Of a stretch of 7,925 bases of DNA, positions 1-6,414 are shown piece by piece. The translations under genes were made by a program, and so were the position numbers. The DNA is from an uncultured Acidobacteriota bacterium (GTDB lineage Bacteria > Acidobacteriota > Blastocatellia > Pyrinomonadales > Pyrinomonadaceae), in NCBI GenBank assembly GCA_902826505.1, contig CADEFG010000213.1:1-7925 (forward strand). Direction: 5' to 3'. The notes under the pieces were generated by a model, which saw only the letters and a program-made list of their open reading frames with translations, was not told the DNA's origin and did not search any database. Within the stretch, counting starts at the first letter, position 1. Every line of letters begins with the position of its first letter.

Positions 1-63
1 CAGAAGCCTGCGCGTCAGCAAGGGTGCAAAAAACATTCAATTCTAAATTGTTTTGTCATCAAC

Positions 64-69
64 TATAAT
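64..69 (+). promoter_or_regulatory. Candidate -10 box (TATAAT) for the M20 gene
   Basis: A perfect TATAAT lies 7 nt before ATG 77, so transcription would begin at or next to the start codon, giving a leaderless mRNA. This fits the absence of any Shine-Dalgarno sequence. There is no convincing -35: the hexamer at 17-nt spacing is TTCTAA. The surrounding 31-76 stretch is strongly AT-rich. It could be a chance match in AT-rich DNA. Confidence 0.4.
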
Positions 70-76
70 AATGATT

Positions 77-1075
77 ATGAATCTTTTTGAACTAACCAAA
101 AATTTAATGAGCATTCCGTCGGTTTCGGGCGACGAAGAAGCGGTCGGATTTTTCCTGCGCGATTACCTCGAAAATTTGGGCTGGACGGTCGAATTGCAGG
201 CGGTTTCAGAAAATCAGAACAATGTCATCGCCTATTTGAACGAGACGCCGCGCGTTTTTCTCTCGACGCATATCGACACCGTCCCACCGTTTATTGCGCC
301 AAGTGAAGATGATGAAAAGATTTACGGGCGCGGCGCATGTGACGCGAAGGGAATTATCGCGGCGCAAATTTTTGCAGCCGAAAATTTGCGCGGCGAAGGC
401 GTCACCGACATCGGTTTGCTTTACACGGTTGAGGAAGAAACCTCTTCGGCGGGCGCGAAAGCGGCGAATCTTCACCCGCTCGCCGCCCAGTGCGAATATC
501 TGATCAACGGCGAACCGACCGACAACGATTTAGCGATCGGCTCGAAAGGCACGTTTCGCTTGAAAATCCTGACCGAAGGCAAAGCGGCGCACTCGGCTTA
601 TCCCGAAATGGGCGAATCGGCGCTCGAAAAACTGCTCGATATTTTACAGGACGTTCGCCGCGCACGCTTTCCGAACGACGATTTTTTCGGCGAAACGACC
701 GTTAATATCGGCACGATCGAAGGCGGCGTCGCGCTCAACGTCATTCCGCCGCGCGCCGAAGCCGGAATCGCCGTTCGTCTGACGACGCCGCGCGCGAATA
801 TCGAAGCGATGCTCGAAGAAATCGTCAAAACGCGCGGCAAGATCGAAGTTCTATCGTGCAGCGAACCTGTCAAAATGCTCGCCGTCGAAGGTTTTAATCA
901 AAAAACCGTGCGTTTTACGACCGACATTCCTTACTTAACAAATTGGGGACAACCGTTATTGCTTGGTCCGGGTTCGATTCTCGTCGCGCATACGAAAGAC
1001 GAATTCGTGCTCAAGAAAGACCTGGAAACGGCGGTCGGGCTTTATGCGAGTCTGGTAAAAAAACTGCTTAATTGA
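77..1075 (+). CDS. M20 family metallo-deacylase (ArgE/DapE type)
   Basis: Predicted cytosolic di-metal amidohydrolase that removes an acyl group from an amino-acid intermediate. Counting from ATG 77 (332 aa), the M20 metal ligands and catalytic residues are present in order: HIDT (H65, D67), GRGACDAKG (D89), the EEE run at 119-121 (general base and metal Glu), GEPT (E146) and a C-terminal AHTKDE (H305). The dimerisation (lid) domain, about residues 157-265, carries HSAYPEMGESA with H172. The length is slightly short for ArgE or DapE (about 375 aa). The C-terminal GPGS...AHTxDE pattern looks more like ArgE/LysK than classical DapE, but dapB and dapA nearby make a DAP-pathway substrate possible, so no symbol is given. 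Start choice: the frame is open back to TTG 53, with ATGs at 71 and 77. ATG 77 begins the usual family N-terminus and lies 7 nt after a TATAAT box. No Shine-Dalgarno is visible. Family assignment is firm; substrate is not. Confidence 0.9.
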   Translation: MNLFELTKNLMSIPSVSGDEEAVGFFLRDYLENLGWTVELQAVSENQNNVIAYLNETPRVFLSTHIDTVPPFIAPSEDDEKIYGRGACDAKGIIAAQIFAAENLRGEGVTDIGLLYTVEEETSSAGAKAANLHPLAAQCEYLINGEPTDNDLAIGSKGTFRLKILTEGKAAHSAYPEMGESALEKLLDILQDVRRARFPNDDFFGETTVNIGTIEGGVALNVIPPRAEAGIAVRLTTPRANIEAMLEEIVKTRGKIEVLSCSEPVKMLAVEGFNQKTVRFTTDIPYLTNWGQPLLLGPGSILVAHTKDEFVLKKDLETAVGLYASLVKKLLN

Positions 1076-1077
1076 CC

Positions 1078-1127
1078 ACCGAATTAGACGGCTTGTCCAG
1101 ATTTAGTGCGGCTTTGTCTAATTCGGT
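1078..1127. repeat. Perfect 12-bp inverted repeat in a convergent gap
   Basis: ACCGAATTAGAC (1078-1089) is followed by its exact reverse complement GTCTAATTCGGT (1116-1127), with 26 nt between them. It begins two bases after the M20 stop codon and ends about 20 nt before the stop of the FG-GAP gene on the other strand. The position suits a bidirectional transcription terminator, but neither strand has a U-tract after the stem and the loop is long. The two halves also resemble each other as direct repeats (ATTAGACGGCTTGTC against TTTAGTGCGGCTTTGTC). A REP-like or small mobile palindrome is the alternative. Confidence 0.75.
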
Positions 1128-1147
1128 TATCTAAGATCACCTTTCGA

Positions 1148-2224
1148 TCAAGGCACAAAAGCGTTCGGCACGGGGCGGTCGCCGCCCGCGCCGAATTGCG
1201 CGATCTGTATTCCGGCGCTTGAGCCTTGAATAAACCAGGTCGAAATTGCCGGTCGGAAAACCGTCAGATCAAATTTGCCGTCACCGTCATAATCACCCGC
1301 TGCCGGAATATCGCCCGACGCGCCGAACGGTGCCGAGAAAAACGAGAAATCTTCCGAGCGAAGGATAAACCAAAAACCGGTGCCTGGTCGAAAGAAAGCG
1401 GCATCGGCACGACCATCGCCCGTGTAATCGCCTTGGACGGGTTTATCAGTAGTACTGCCAAACTGAAAAGCCGCCAAACCCAAAGTGCTCCGCTGAATCC
1501 ACCACTCGCCGACCGACGGACGAAAGATCGCCACGTCGCTCCGTCCGTCGCCGTCATAATCGGCAACTGCCGGAACGTCGCCCGCCGTGCCGAACTGCCG
1601 GATCGAGGTGCCGCCCGAAGTCAAAGAAATAAACCAGGTGCTGTTTGAGGGGCGAAAAACCGCCGGATCTGATTTCCCGTCGCCGTCATAATCAGCCGGC
1701 ACGGGAATGTCGCCCGAGGTGCCGAACGGAAACGAAAAGAACGAATTATCTTCCGAACGCAAGATAAACCAAAAGCCCGAAGAAGGACGCCAAAAAGCGA
1801 TGTCGCTGAGTCCGTCGCCGGTAAAATCAGCCGGGGCAAGCCGGTCGGTCGCCGACCCGAACTGGAGTGCGGCATTGGCGCCCGTCGAGCTTTTCAGATA
1901 CCACCACTCGCCCTGGCTGGGACGAAAAATGGAAATATCCGTTTTATGATCGCCGTCGAAATCAAAAGGTGCGCCGGCGGAAGGTGAAGTCGTCCAGAAA
2001 CCGTTTTGCAGATCATAGCCGCCGCCGCCGGTTTGTCCGGTGAGCGGCTGTCCGATCGTCCCGCCGAGCGAGAAACTTCCGCCTGACAAATTTTGACCGC
2101 CGCCGCCCGCGATGACCGATTTGGAAATTGTAAAGCTGCCGCCCGATTGTCCCGAAACACTTGCCGCCAGACAAATGAATACGGAAACAGTAAAAAAATG
2201 TCTTAAAATGAATTCTCCGGTCAT
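1148..2224 (-). CDS. Secreted FG-GAP/VCBS repeat protein
   Basis: A 358-aa exported protein with an N-terminal signal peptide: a basic/hydrophobic start, core TVSVFICLAASV, probable cleavage near residues 24-26. A Gly-rich module at about 27-80 (SGGSFTISKSVIAGGGG, then TIGQPLTG, ending YDLQNGFW) is of a kind common at the N-termini of secreted proteins in Acidobacteriota and related phyla. Six repeats of 44-45 aa follow, each opening with a Ca2+-loop-like DxDGDGxxD and then FRP or WRP; first Asp at 88, 133, 178, 222, 266 and 311. Such repeats usually fold as blades of a beta-propeller and bind ligands or partners outside the cell. Blades 1-3 and 4-6 are copies of one another. The protein stops just after the last blade, with no PEP-CTERM, type IX sorting or membrane anchor visible. 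The start is well supported by AAGGAG 7 nt upstream. The specific role is unknown; adhesion or surface binding is the family-level guess. Confidence 0.88.
   Translation of the reverse strand: MTGEFILRHFFTVSVFICLAASVSGQSGGSFTISKSVIAGGGGQNLSGGSFSLGGTIGQPLTGQTGGGGYDLQNGFWTTSPSAGAPFDFDGDHKTDISIFRPSQGEWWYLKSSTGANAALQFGSATDRLAPADFTGDGLSDIAFWRPSSGFWFILRSEDNSFFSFPFGTSGDIPVPADYDGDGKSDPAVFRPSNSTWFISLTSGGTSIRQFGTAGDVPAVADYDGDGRSDVAIFRPSVGEWWIQRSTLGLAAFQFGSTTDKPVQGDYTGDGRADAAFFRPGTGFWFILRSEDFSFFSAPFGASGDIPAAGDYDGDGKFDLTVFRPAISTWFIQGSSAGIQIAQFGAGGDRPVPNAFVP
1163..1963 (-). repeat. Tandem duplication of a three-blade unit (about 399 bp period)
   Basis: Inside the FG-GAP gene, residues 88-221 (nt 1963-1562) and 222-354 (nt 1561-1163) align blade by blade. 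The blade endings run EWWYLKSS / FWFILRSEDNSFF / TWFISLTSG, then EWWIQRST / FWFILRSEDFSFF / TWFIQGSSAG. The match is visible in the DNA: GAACGG at 1325 and at 1724, exactly 399 bp (133 codons) apart, begins a long similar stretch in both copies. The pattern is therefore ABCABC rather than six equal blades, implying one duplication of a 3-blade segment. Confidence 0.85.
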
Positions 2225-2231
2225 ATTTTTT

Positions 2232-2237
2232 CTCCTT
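2232..2237 (-). promoter_or_regulatory. Strong ribosome binding site of the FG-GAP gene
   Basis: AAGGAG on the minus strand, 7 nt from the ATG at 2224-2222. It is the clearest Shine-Dalgarno in the window and fixes the start of this gene. Most other genes here have weak or no such site. Confidence 0.85.
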
Positions 2238-2290
2238 GATTTTTGGTTTTCCGGTGTCCGCGGCGGCGATTTATTTCAGTCGAAACGCTT

Positions 2291-2318
2291 TTTTTACAGC
2301 CGATTTTTTTGCCTTCAA
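2291..2318 (-). promoter_or_regulatory. Weak candidate promoter for the FG-GAP gene
   Basis: On the minus strand TTGAAG (2318-2313) and TAAAAA (2296-2291) are separated by 16 nt. Each matches the sigma-70 consensus at 4 of 6 positions. A start near 2284 would give a leader of about 60 nt containing the strong ribosome site. The region is rich in A and T runs, so chance matches are likely. Confidence 0.25.
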
Positions 2319-2390
2319 ACAATAACGCGACGTCGAAACAAAAAAAGGCTGAATATTTTTTTGTTAATTTTTTATGTTTCGGAAAACAAA

Positions 2391-2420
2391 TTGACCTCAA
2401 ACACCAAACAGGCATATTCT
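2391..2420 (+). promoter_or_regulatory. Candidate promoter of the sigma factor-kinase operon
   Basis: TTGACC (2391-2396, 5 of 6 to TTGACA) and TATTCT (2415-2420, 4 of 6 to TATAAT) are separated by 18 nt. Transcription would start near 2427, leaving about 20 nt of leader before ATG 2448. This is a housekeeping-type promoter; no separate ECF-type autoregulatory promoter could be recognised. Confidence 0.45.
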
Positions 2421-2447
2421 TGTTAAGCATCAAAAGCGCGGGAAATC

Positions 2448-3023
2448 ATGGAGCAACCTCAACAAAATTCAAAAGAAATAACCGAGCTGCTCCGTGCCTG
2501 GAGTGACGGGGAAGCGGAAGTTTTAGACGCGCTGCTGCCGCTTGTTTATGACGAACTGCATCGCCAAGCCGCGCGTTTTCTGCGCCGCGAACGCGTCGGA
2601 CATACTTTGCAGACGACCGCGCTGATTCACGAAGCCTATCTGAAATTGATTGACCAGCACGAAGTAAACTGGCAAAACCGCGCTCATTTTTTCGGGATCG
2701 CCGCGCAGGCGATGCGCCGGATTCTGGTTGATTACGCCCGCCAGCGGCATCGCGAGAAACGCGGCGGGGCGGGGCGCGATCTCCCGCTCGAAGCGGCGAC
2801 GCTGGCGGTTTCGGGCGAAAAAGGCATTGACTTGGAAGCGTTGGACGAAGCCCTGACGCGGCTTGCCGCAATGGACAAGCGGCAGGCGCGGATTGTCGAG
2901 CTCAGGTATTTCAGCGGTTTGAGCATCGAAGATACGGCGGAAGTTCTGCGCATTTCGCGGGCGACCGTCAAAAGCGATTGGAAATCGGCAAAGGCTTGGC
3001 TCTATCAGGAAATCACAAAATGA
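2448..3023 (+). CDS. ECF-type RNA polymerase sigma factor (TIGR02999-like)
   Basis: A 191-aa alternative sigma factor that would direct RNA polymerase to a specific set of promoters. Region sigma-2 covers about residues 10-100 (LLPLVYDELHRQAARFLRRER, then HTLQTTALIHEAYLKL, NRAHFFGIAAQAMRRILVDYAR). A variable linker follows at about 101-128, and region sigma-4 covers about 130-190 with a helix-turn-helix at roughly 157-182 (GLSIEDTAEVLRIS, then RATVKSDWKSAKAWL). The HTLQ/LIHEAYL and MRRILVDYAR signatures are those of the Sigma70_ECF/TIGR02999 group, frequent in Acidobacteriota and Planctomycetes and often next to Ser/Thr kinases. No anti-sigma factor gene with a zinc-binding or membrane domain is adjacent; the kinase overlaps instead, so phosphorylation may replace anti-sigma control. 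The ribosome site before ATG 2448 is poor (GGGA). Its stop overlaps the kinase start by 4 nt. Confidence 0.93.
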   Translation: MEQPQQNSKEITELLRAWSDGEAEVLDALLPLVYDELHRQAARFLRRERVGHTLQTTALIHEAYLKLIDQHEVNWQNRAHFFGIAAQAMRRILVDYARQRHREKRGGAGRDLPLEAATLAVSGEKGIDLEALDEALTRLAAMDKRQARIVELRYFSGLSIEDTAEVLRISRATVKSDWKSAKAWLYQEITK

Positions 3024-5701
3024 ATTCGGAGCGCTGGCAAAAAGTTAAAGGCTTATTCGATGCCGTTATTGAACTCGCGCCTCGCGAGCGTCAAAGTCTT
3101 CTCGACGAATCGTGCGGCGCCGACGAAACTTTACGGCGCGAAGTCGAAAAACTCCTCGCCGCGTCCGACGAAGCGGAAAGTTTTATGGAATCGCCCGCGA
3201 TCGGCGAAGTCGCGGATATTATCGAAGGCGGCGGCAAAAAGCTCGAAGCGGGAAAAAGTTTCGGGCATTATGAAATCATCCGGCAGATCGGCGCGGGCGG
3301 GATGGGCGAAGTTTATCTTGCTGGCGACACGCGTCTCGATCGAAAAGTTGCCGTCAAAATTCTCAACGAAAAATTCGCCGCCGCCGAATCGAATCTGGCG
3401 CGTTTCACGCAGGAAGCAAAAGCCGCGTCGGCTTTGAATCATCCGAATATTCTGGTCATTCACGAGATCGGCGAAGCGGAAAACGCCAACTTTATCGTCA
3501 GCGAGTTTATCGAAGGCAAGACCTTGCGTGAGACGGTCGAAGATTCGCCGCTGAAATTGTCGGAAGTTTTGGACATCGCCATTCAAATCGGCAATGCGCT
3601 CGCGGCGGCGCACGCGGCGAAAATCGTCCATCGCGACATCAAGCCGGAAAACATCATGATTCGCCCCGACGGTTATGTCAAAGTTCTCGATTTCGGTCTG
3701 GCAAAACTCGTCGAACACAAGGCGGTCGGCTTTGAAGAATCGACCGTCAAACAAAATCAAACGGCAAAAGGCGTGATTTTGGGAACGGTCAATTATATGT
3801 CGCCCGAACAGGCAAAAGGCGAACGGGTTGACGCGACCACGGATATTTTCAGTTTCGGCGCGGTCGTTTACGAAATGATCGCCGGACGAACACCGTTTGC
3901 GGGCGATTCGATGTCGGAAACTTTTGCCAATTTGATCAACGCCGAACCGCCGCCGCTCTCGCATTTTTCAGCGGACGTGCCGGACGAACTGCAGAGAATC
4001 GTTTCGAAAATGCTGCGCAAAAATCGGGACGCGCGATATCAGTCGATGAAAGGACTGCTCGCGGATCTGCGGGATTTGCGCGAGAATCTCGCGTTTGATG
4101 CGCGACTCGAAAAATCCTATTCGCCGGAGAAAAATAACGCGACCGCCTTTTTACCGGCGACGACCGGCGATCAAAACAATCGAACCGGCGAATCGCCTGA
4201 TTCGACGAGGCAAATCTACCGGCGCAAATCGGTTGCCGTTCTTGCTTTGGCTGTTTTACTGAGCGGCGCACTCGGTTTCGGCTATTATTTCTGGTCGGTC
4301 GGCAAAGCGGCTTCGAACGGAAATATCAAAAAAACGCTCGCCGTTTTGCCGTTCGTCAATGCCGGTCAGGACGCGAACGCCGATTATCTCTCGGACGGCA
4401 TTACCGAAAGCATCATCAATAATCTCTCGCAAATTTCCAGTTTGAAGGTTATGTCGCGAAATTCGGCGTTTCGCTTTAAGAATAATCAAACCGACCCGAA
4501 AAATATCGCCGCGCAGCTCGGCGTCGAAACTCTCGTGACGGGCGAAATCAGACAGGACGGCGATAAACTGATCATCAATGTCCGGCTAATTGACCCGGGC
4601 GACGGTTCGCAGATCTGGGGCAGTCAATACGTTAAAAATTCCGGCGATGTGATTGCCGCCCAAAACGAGATCGCCCAAGCCGTCGCGCAAAATCTGCGCG
4701 TTAAACTAACTAATTCCGAACAGCAGCAGTTATCCAAACACCCGACGGAAAACCCGGAAGCTTATCAGCTTTATCTGCGCGGGCGTTTTCATATGTTTAA
4801 ATTAACGCCGCCGGAAATTCAAAAAGGCATCGGATATTTCGAACAGGCAATTGAGATTGACCCGAATTACGCGCTCGCCTATGCCGGAATCTCCGATGCT
4901 TACCGCTCGCTGGTGCTGAGCAGCGAAATATCGCCATCCGAGGTTTTTGCAAAATCGAAAGCGGCGGCGCGGAAGGCGATCGAGATTGACGACACGCTTT
5001 CGCGCGGGCACACGGCACTCGCGATGACCTTATTTTGGAGCGAATGGAACTGGAGCGAAGCCGAAAATCAATACAAACGCGCTTTAGAGCTTGATCCGAA
5101 TGATGTCAACGCGCACCTTTTTTACGCGCATCTGCTTTCCAACACCGGGCGATCCGACGAAGCCCTGAGCGAAGCCAAACGCGCCCGCGAACTCGACCCG
5201 CTTTTTCCGTTTGCCGGCGCGCTCGAAGGACAATTCCTGAATCACGCCGGACGACCCGATGAAGCCCTGGATAGATTAAAGAAAACCTTTGAGCTGGCGC
5301 CGACTTTTTGGATGCCGCACGTTTTTGCCGCGAGTGCTTACATCGAAAAGGGAATGTATCGGGAAGCCATCGCCGAAGCCCGTCAGGCGACCGAACTTTC
5401 GCCCTTTCAAACCGCTTCAGTTACTCATGAAGGTTACGCTTTGGCAAAAGCGGGACGCCGCGACGAAGCGCGGTCTGTGCTCGACAAATTACTGAAACTC
5501 TCGACCGAACGTTTTGTTCCGCCTTACCACCTTGCCACTATTTATAATGGTCTCGGCGAAACCGATAAAGCCTTTGAATGGCTGGAAAAGGGTTACGAGC
5601 TGGGCGATCCGAAAATGGCGTTTTTGAAAGTCGAGCCGAAATGGAATAATCTGCGCGGCGACGCGCGTTTTATTGATTTGATGAAACGGATGAATTTCTA
5701 A
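3020..5701 (+). CDS. Transmembrane Ser/Thr protein kinase with TolB-like and TPR sensor region
   Basis: An 893-aa Hanks-type receptor kinase. Residues 1-70 form a helical preamble (RWQKVKGLFDAVIELAPRER) typical of acidobacterial kinases. The kinase domain (about 84-355) looks active: Gly loop IGAGGMGEVY (90-99), VAVKIL with Lys113, HRDIKPEN (Asp206), DFG (224-226) and SPEQ at 261-264. A Ser/Thr/Asn-rich linker leads to one membrane segment at about 404-425. Beyond it, probably in the periplasm, lie a TolB N-terminal-like domain (about 438-562: TLAVLPFVNAG, YLSDGITESIINNLS, LVTGEIRQDGDKLIINVRL) and a TPR array from about 580 to 860 (for example AYQLYLRGRF, YFEQAIEIDPNYALAYAGISDAY, YKRALELDPNDVNAHLFYAHLL). 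It probably phosphorylates cytoplasmic targets in response to envelope signals; the overlapping sigma factor is the obvious candidate. The ATG at 3020 is preferred over upstream TTG 2978 because it overlaps the sigma stop (ATGA), implying coupling, and has AGGA 9 nt upstream. Confidence 0.94.
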   Translation: MNSERWQKVKGLFDAVIELAPRERQSLLDESCGADETLRREVEKLLAASDEAESFMESPAIGEVADIIEGGGKKLEAGKSFGHYEIIRQIGAGGMGEVYLAGDTRLDRKVAVKILNEKFAAAESNLARFTQEAKAASALNHPNILVIHEIGEAENANFIVSEFIEGKTLRETVEDSPLKLSEVLDIAIQIGNALAAAHAAKIVHRDIKPENIMIRPDGYVKVLDFGLAKLVEHKAVGFEESTVKQNQTAKGVILGTVNYMSPEQAKGERVDATTDIFSFGAVVYEMIAGRTPFAGDSMSETFANLINAEPPPLSHFSADVPDELQRIVSKMLRKNRDARYQSMKGLLADLRDLRENLAFDARLEKSYSPEKNNATAFLPATTGDQNNRTGESPDSTRQIYRRKSVAVLALAVLLSGALGFGYYFWSVGKAASNGNIKKTLAVLPFVNAGQDANADYLSDGITESIINNLSQISSLKVMSRNSAFRFKNNQTDPKNIAAQLGVETLVTGEIRQDGDKLIINVRLIDPGDGSQIWGSQYVKNSGDVIAAQNEIAQAVAQNLRVKLTNSEQQQLSKHPTENPEAYQLYLRGRFHMFKLTPPEIQKGIGYFEQAIEIDPNYALAYAGISDAYRSLVLSSEISPSEVFAKSKAAARKAIEIDDTLSRGHTALAMTLFWSEWNWSEAENQYKRALELDPNDVNAHLFYAHLLSNTGRSDEALSEAKRARELDPLFPFAGALEGQFLNHAGRPDEALDRLKKTFELAPTFWMPHVFAASAYIEKGMYREAIAEARQATELSPFQTASVTHEGYALAKAGRRDEARSVLDKLLKLSTERFVPPYHLATIYNGLGETDKAFEWLEKGYELGDPKMAFLKVEPKWNNLRGDARFIDLMKRMNF

Positions 5702-5713
5702 ATAATAGATAAA

Positions 5714-6409
5714 ATGAAAATAGCATTGATCGGCGACGGCGCGATGGGCAAGCTGATCCGCACGTTAGCCGAAAATAAAAATCATGAAATCGCGGTCGTG
5801 ATTGACGAGAGGGAAGCGAATGTTCGCGCGGAAGAATTAGCCGTAAAACTCAAAGACGCGGACGCGGCGATCGATTTTTCAGTCGCCGAAGCCGTCGAAC
5901 GAAACGTGCGGGCGTGTTTGGCGGCAAATGTTCCGCTCGTCGAAGGCACGACCGGCTGGAACGCGAAAAAAATCGAAATTAAAGATCTGGTCGAAGCCGA
6001 AAACGGCGCGTTCGTTTTCGGCGCGAATTTCTCGGTCGGCGTCAATTTGTTTTACCGCATCACGGATTTTGCCGCCGCGCTTTTTGCAAAATTCGCGGAT
6101 TACGAAACCTTTATCGAAGAACGTCATCATTCGCGCAAAAAGGACGCGCCGAGCGGGACGGCTTTGAAATTAAAAGACATTGTCGCCGAACATATCGCGA
6201 AAGATTTTTCGGTCGCGGCAACGCGCGCCGGAAATATTCCCGGCACGCATATCGTCGGCTTCGACGCCGCTGCCGACACCGTTGAGCTAACGCACACGGC
6301 GCGTTCGCGCGAAGGCTTCGCGTCGGGCGCGATCCTTGCGGCGGAATGGATTGTCGGGAAAAAAGGTTTTTATGAATTTACGGACGTGATGGACGAGATT
6401 TTAAGATAG
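5714..6409 (+). CDS. dapB: 4-hydroxy-tetrahydrodipicolinate reductase
   Basis: Cytosolic NAD(P)H-dependent reductase that turns the DapA product into tetrahydrodipicolinate in diaminopimelate and lysine synthesis. The N-terminal Rossmann motif is GDGAMG (7-12). EGTTGW (77-82) and FSVGVN (106-111) mark the cofactor/substrate junction. The catalytic segment ERHHSRKKDAPSGTA (136-150) contains the expected His138-His139, Lys142 and the SGT substrate loop. At 231 aa it is shorter than the E. coli enzyme (273 aa) but all motifs are present; the shortening falls mainly in the loop after the first beta-strands (about 30-50). It begins 12 nt after the kinase stop with no room for a normal promoter, so it is probably co-transcribed with the sigma factor and kinase. 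The ribosome site is weak. Confidence 0.95.
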   Translation: MKIALIGDGAMGKLIRTLAENKNHEIAVVIDEREANVRAEELAVKLKDADAAIDFSVAEAVERNVRACLAANVPLVEGTTGWNAKKIEIKDLVEAENGAFVFGANFSVGVNLFYRITDFAAALFAKFADYETFIEERHHSRKKDAPSGTALKLKDIVAEHIAKDFSVAATRAGNIPGTHIVGFDAAADTVELTHTARSREGFASGAILAAEWIVGKKGFYEFTDVMDEILR

Positions 6410-6414
6410 CTTTT

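Noticed and set aside
1078..1127. The inverted repeat as an integron attC site or as a standard intrinsic terminator.
   Set aside because: The flanks lack the RYYYAAC/GTTRRRY core pattern of attC, and no T-run follows the stem on either strand.
1226..1648. A 140-codon open frame on the plus strand inside the FG-GAP gene.
   Set aside because: It is antisense to the repeats and its own periodicity mirrors them; low-complexity Arg-rich product without a ribosome site.
2112..2506. Two plus-strand open frames (2112-2426 and 2243-2506) across the divergent promoter region.
   Set aside because: They run through non-coding AT-rich sequence with Lys/Phe/Asn-rich products, overlap real genes at both ends, and lack ribosome sites.
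2446..2871. A 141-codon open frame on the minus strand across the sigma factor gene.
   Set aside because: It mirrors the sigma-2 coding region, is Arg/Ala/Ser-rich, and has no recognisable motif.
2978..3019. An upstream TTG start that would add 14 residues to the kinase.
   Set aside because: ATG 3020 has the typical ATGA coupling with the sigma gene, an AGGA site at suitable spacing, and begins the usual acidobacterial kinase preamble. The extra residues come from sigma-gene sequence in another frame.
3131..3964. A 277-codon open frame on the minus strand inside the kinase gene.
   Set aside because: It lies entirely antisense to the conserved kinase domain. Its translation is rich in Arg, Phe and Asp as expected from reverse reading of the codon pattern, and it shows no domain.
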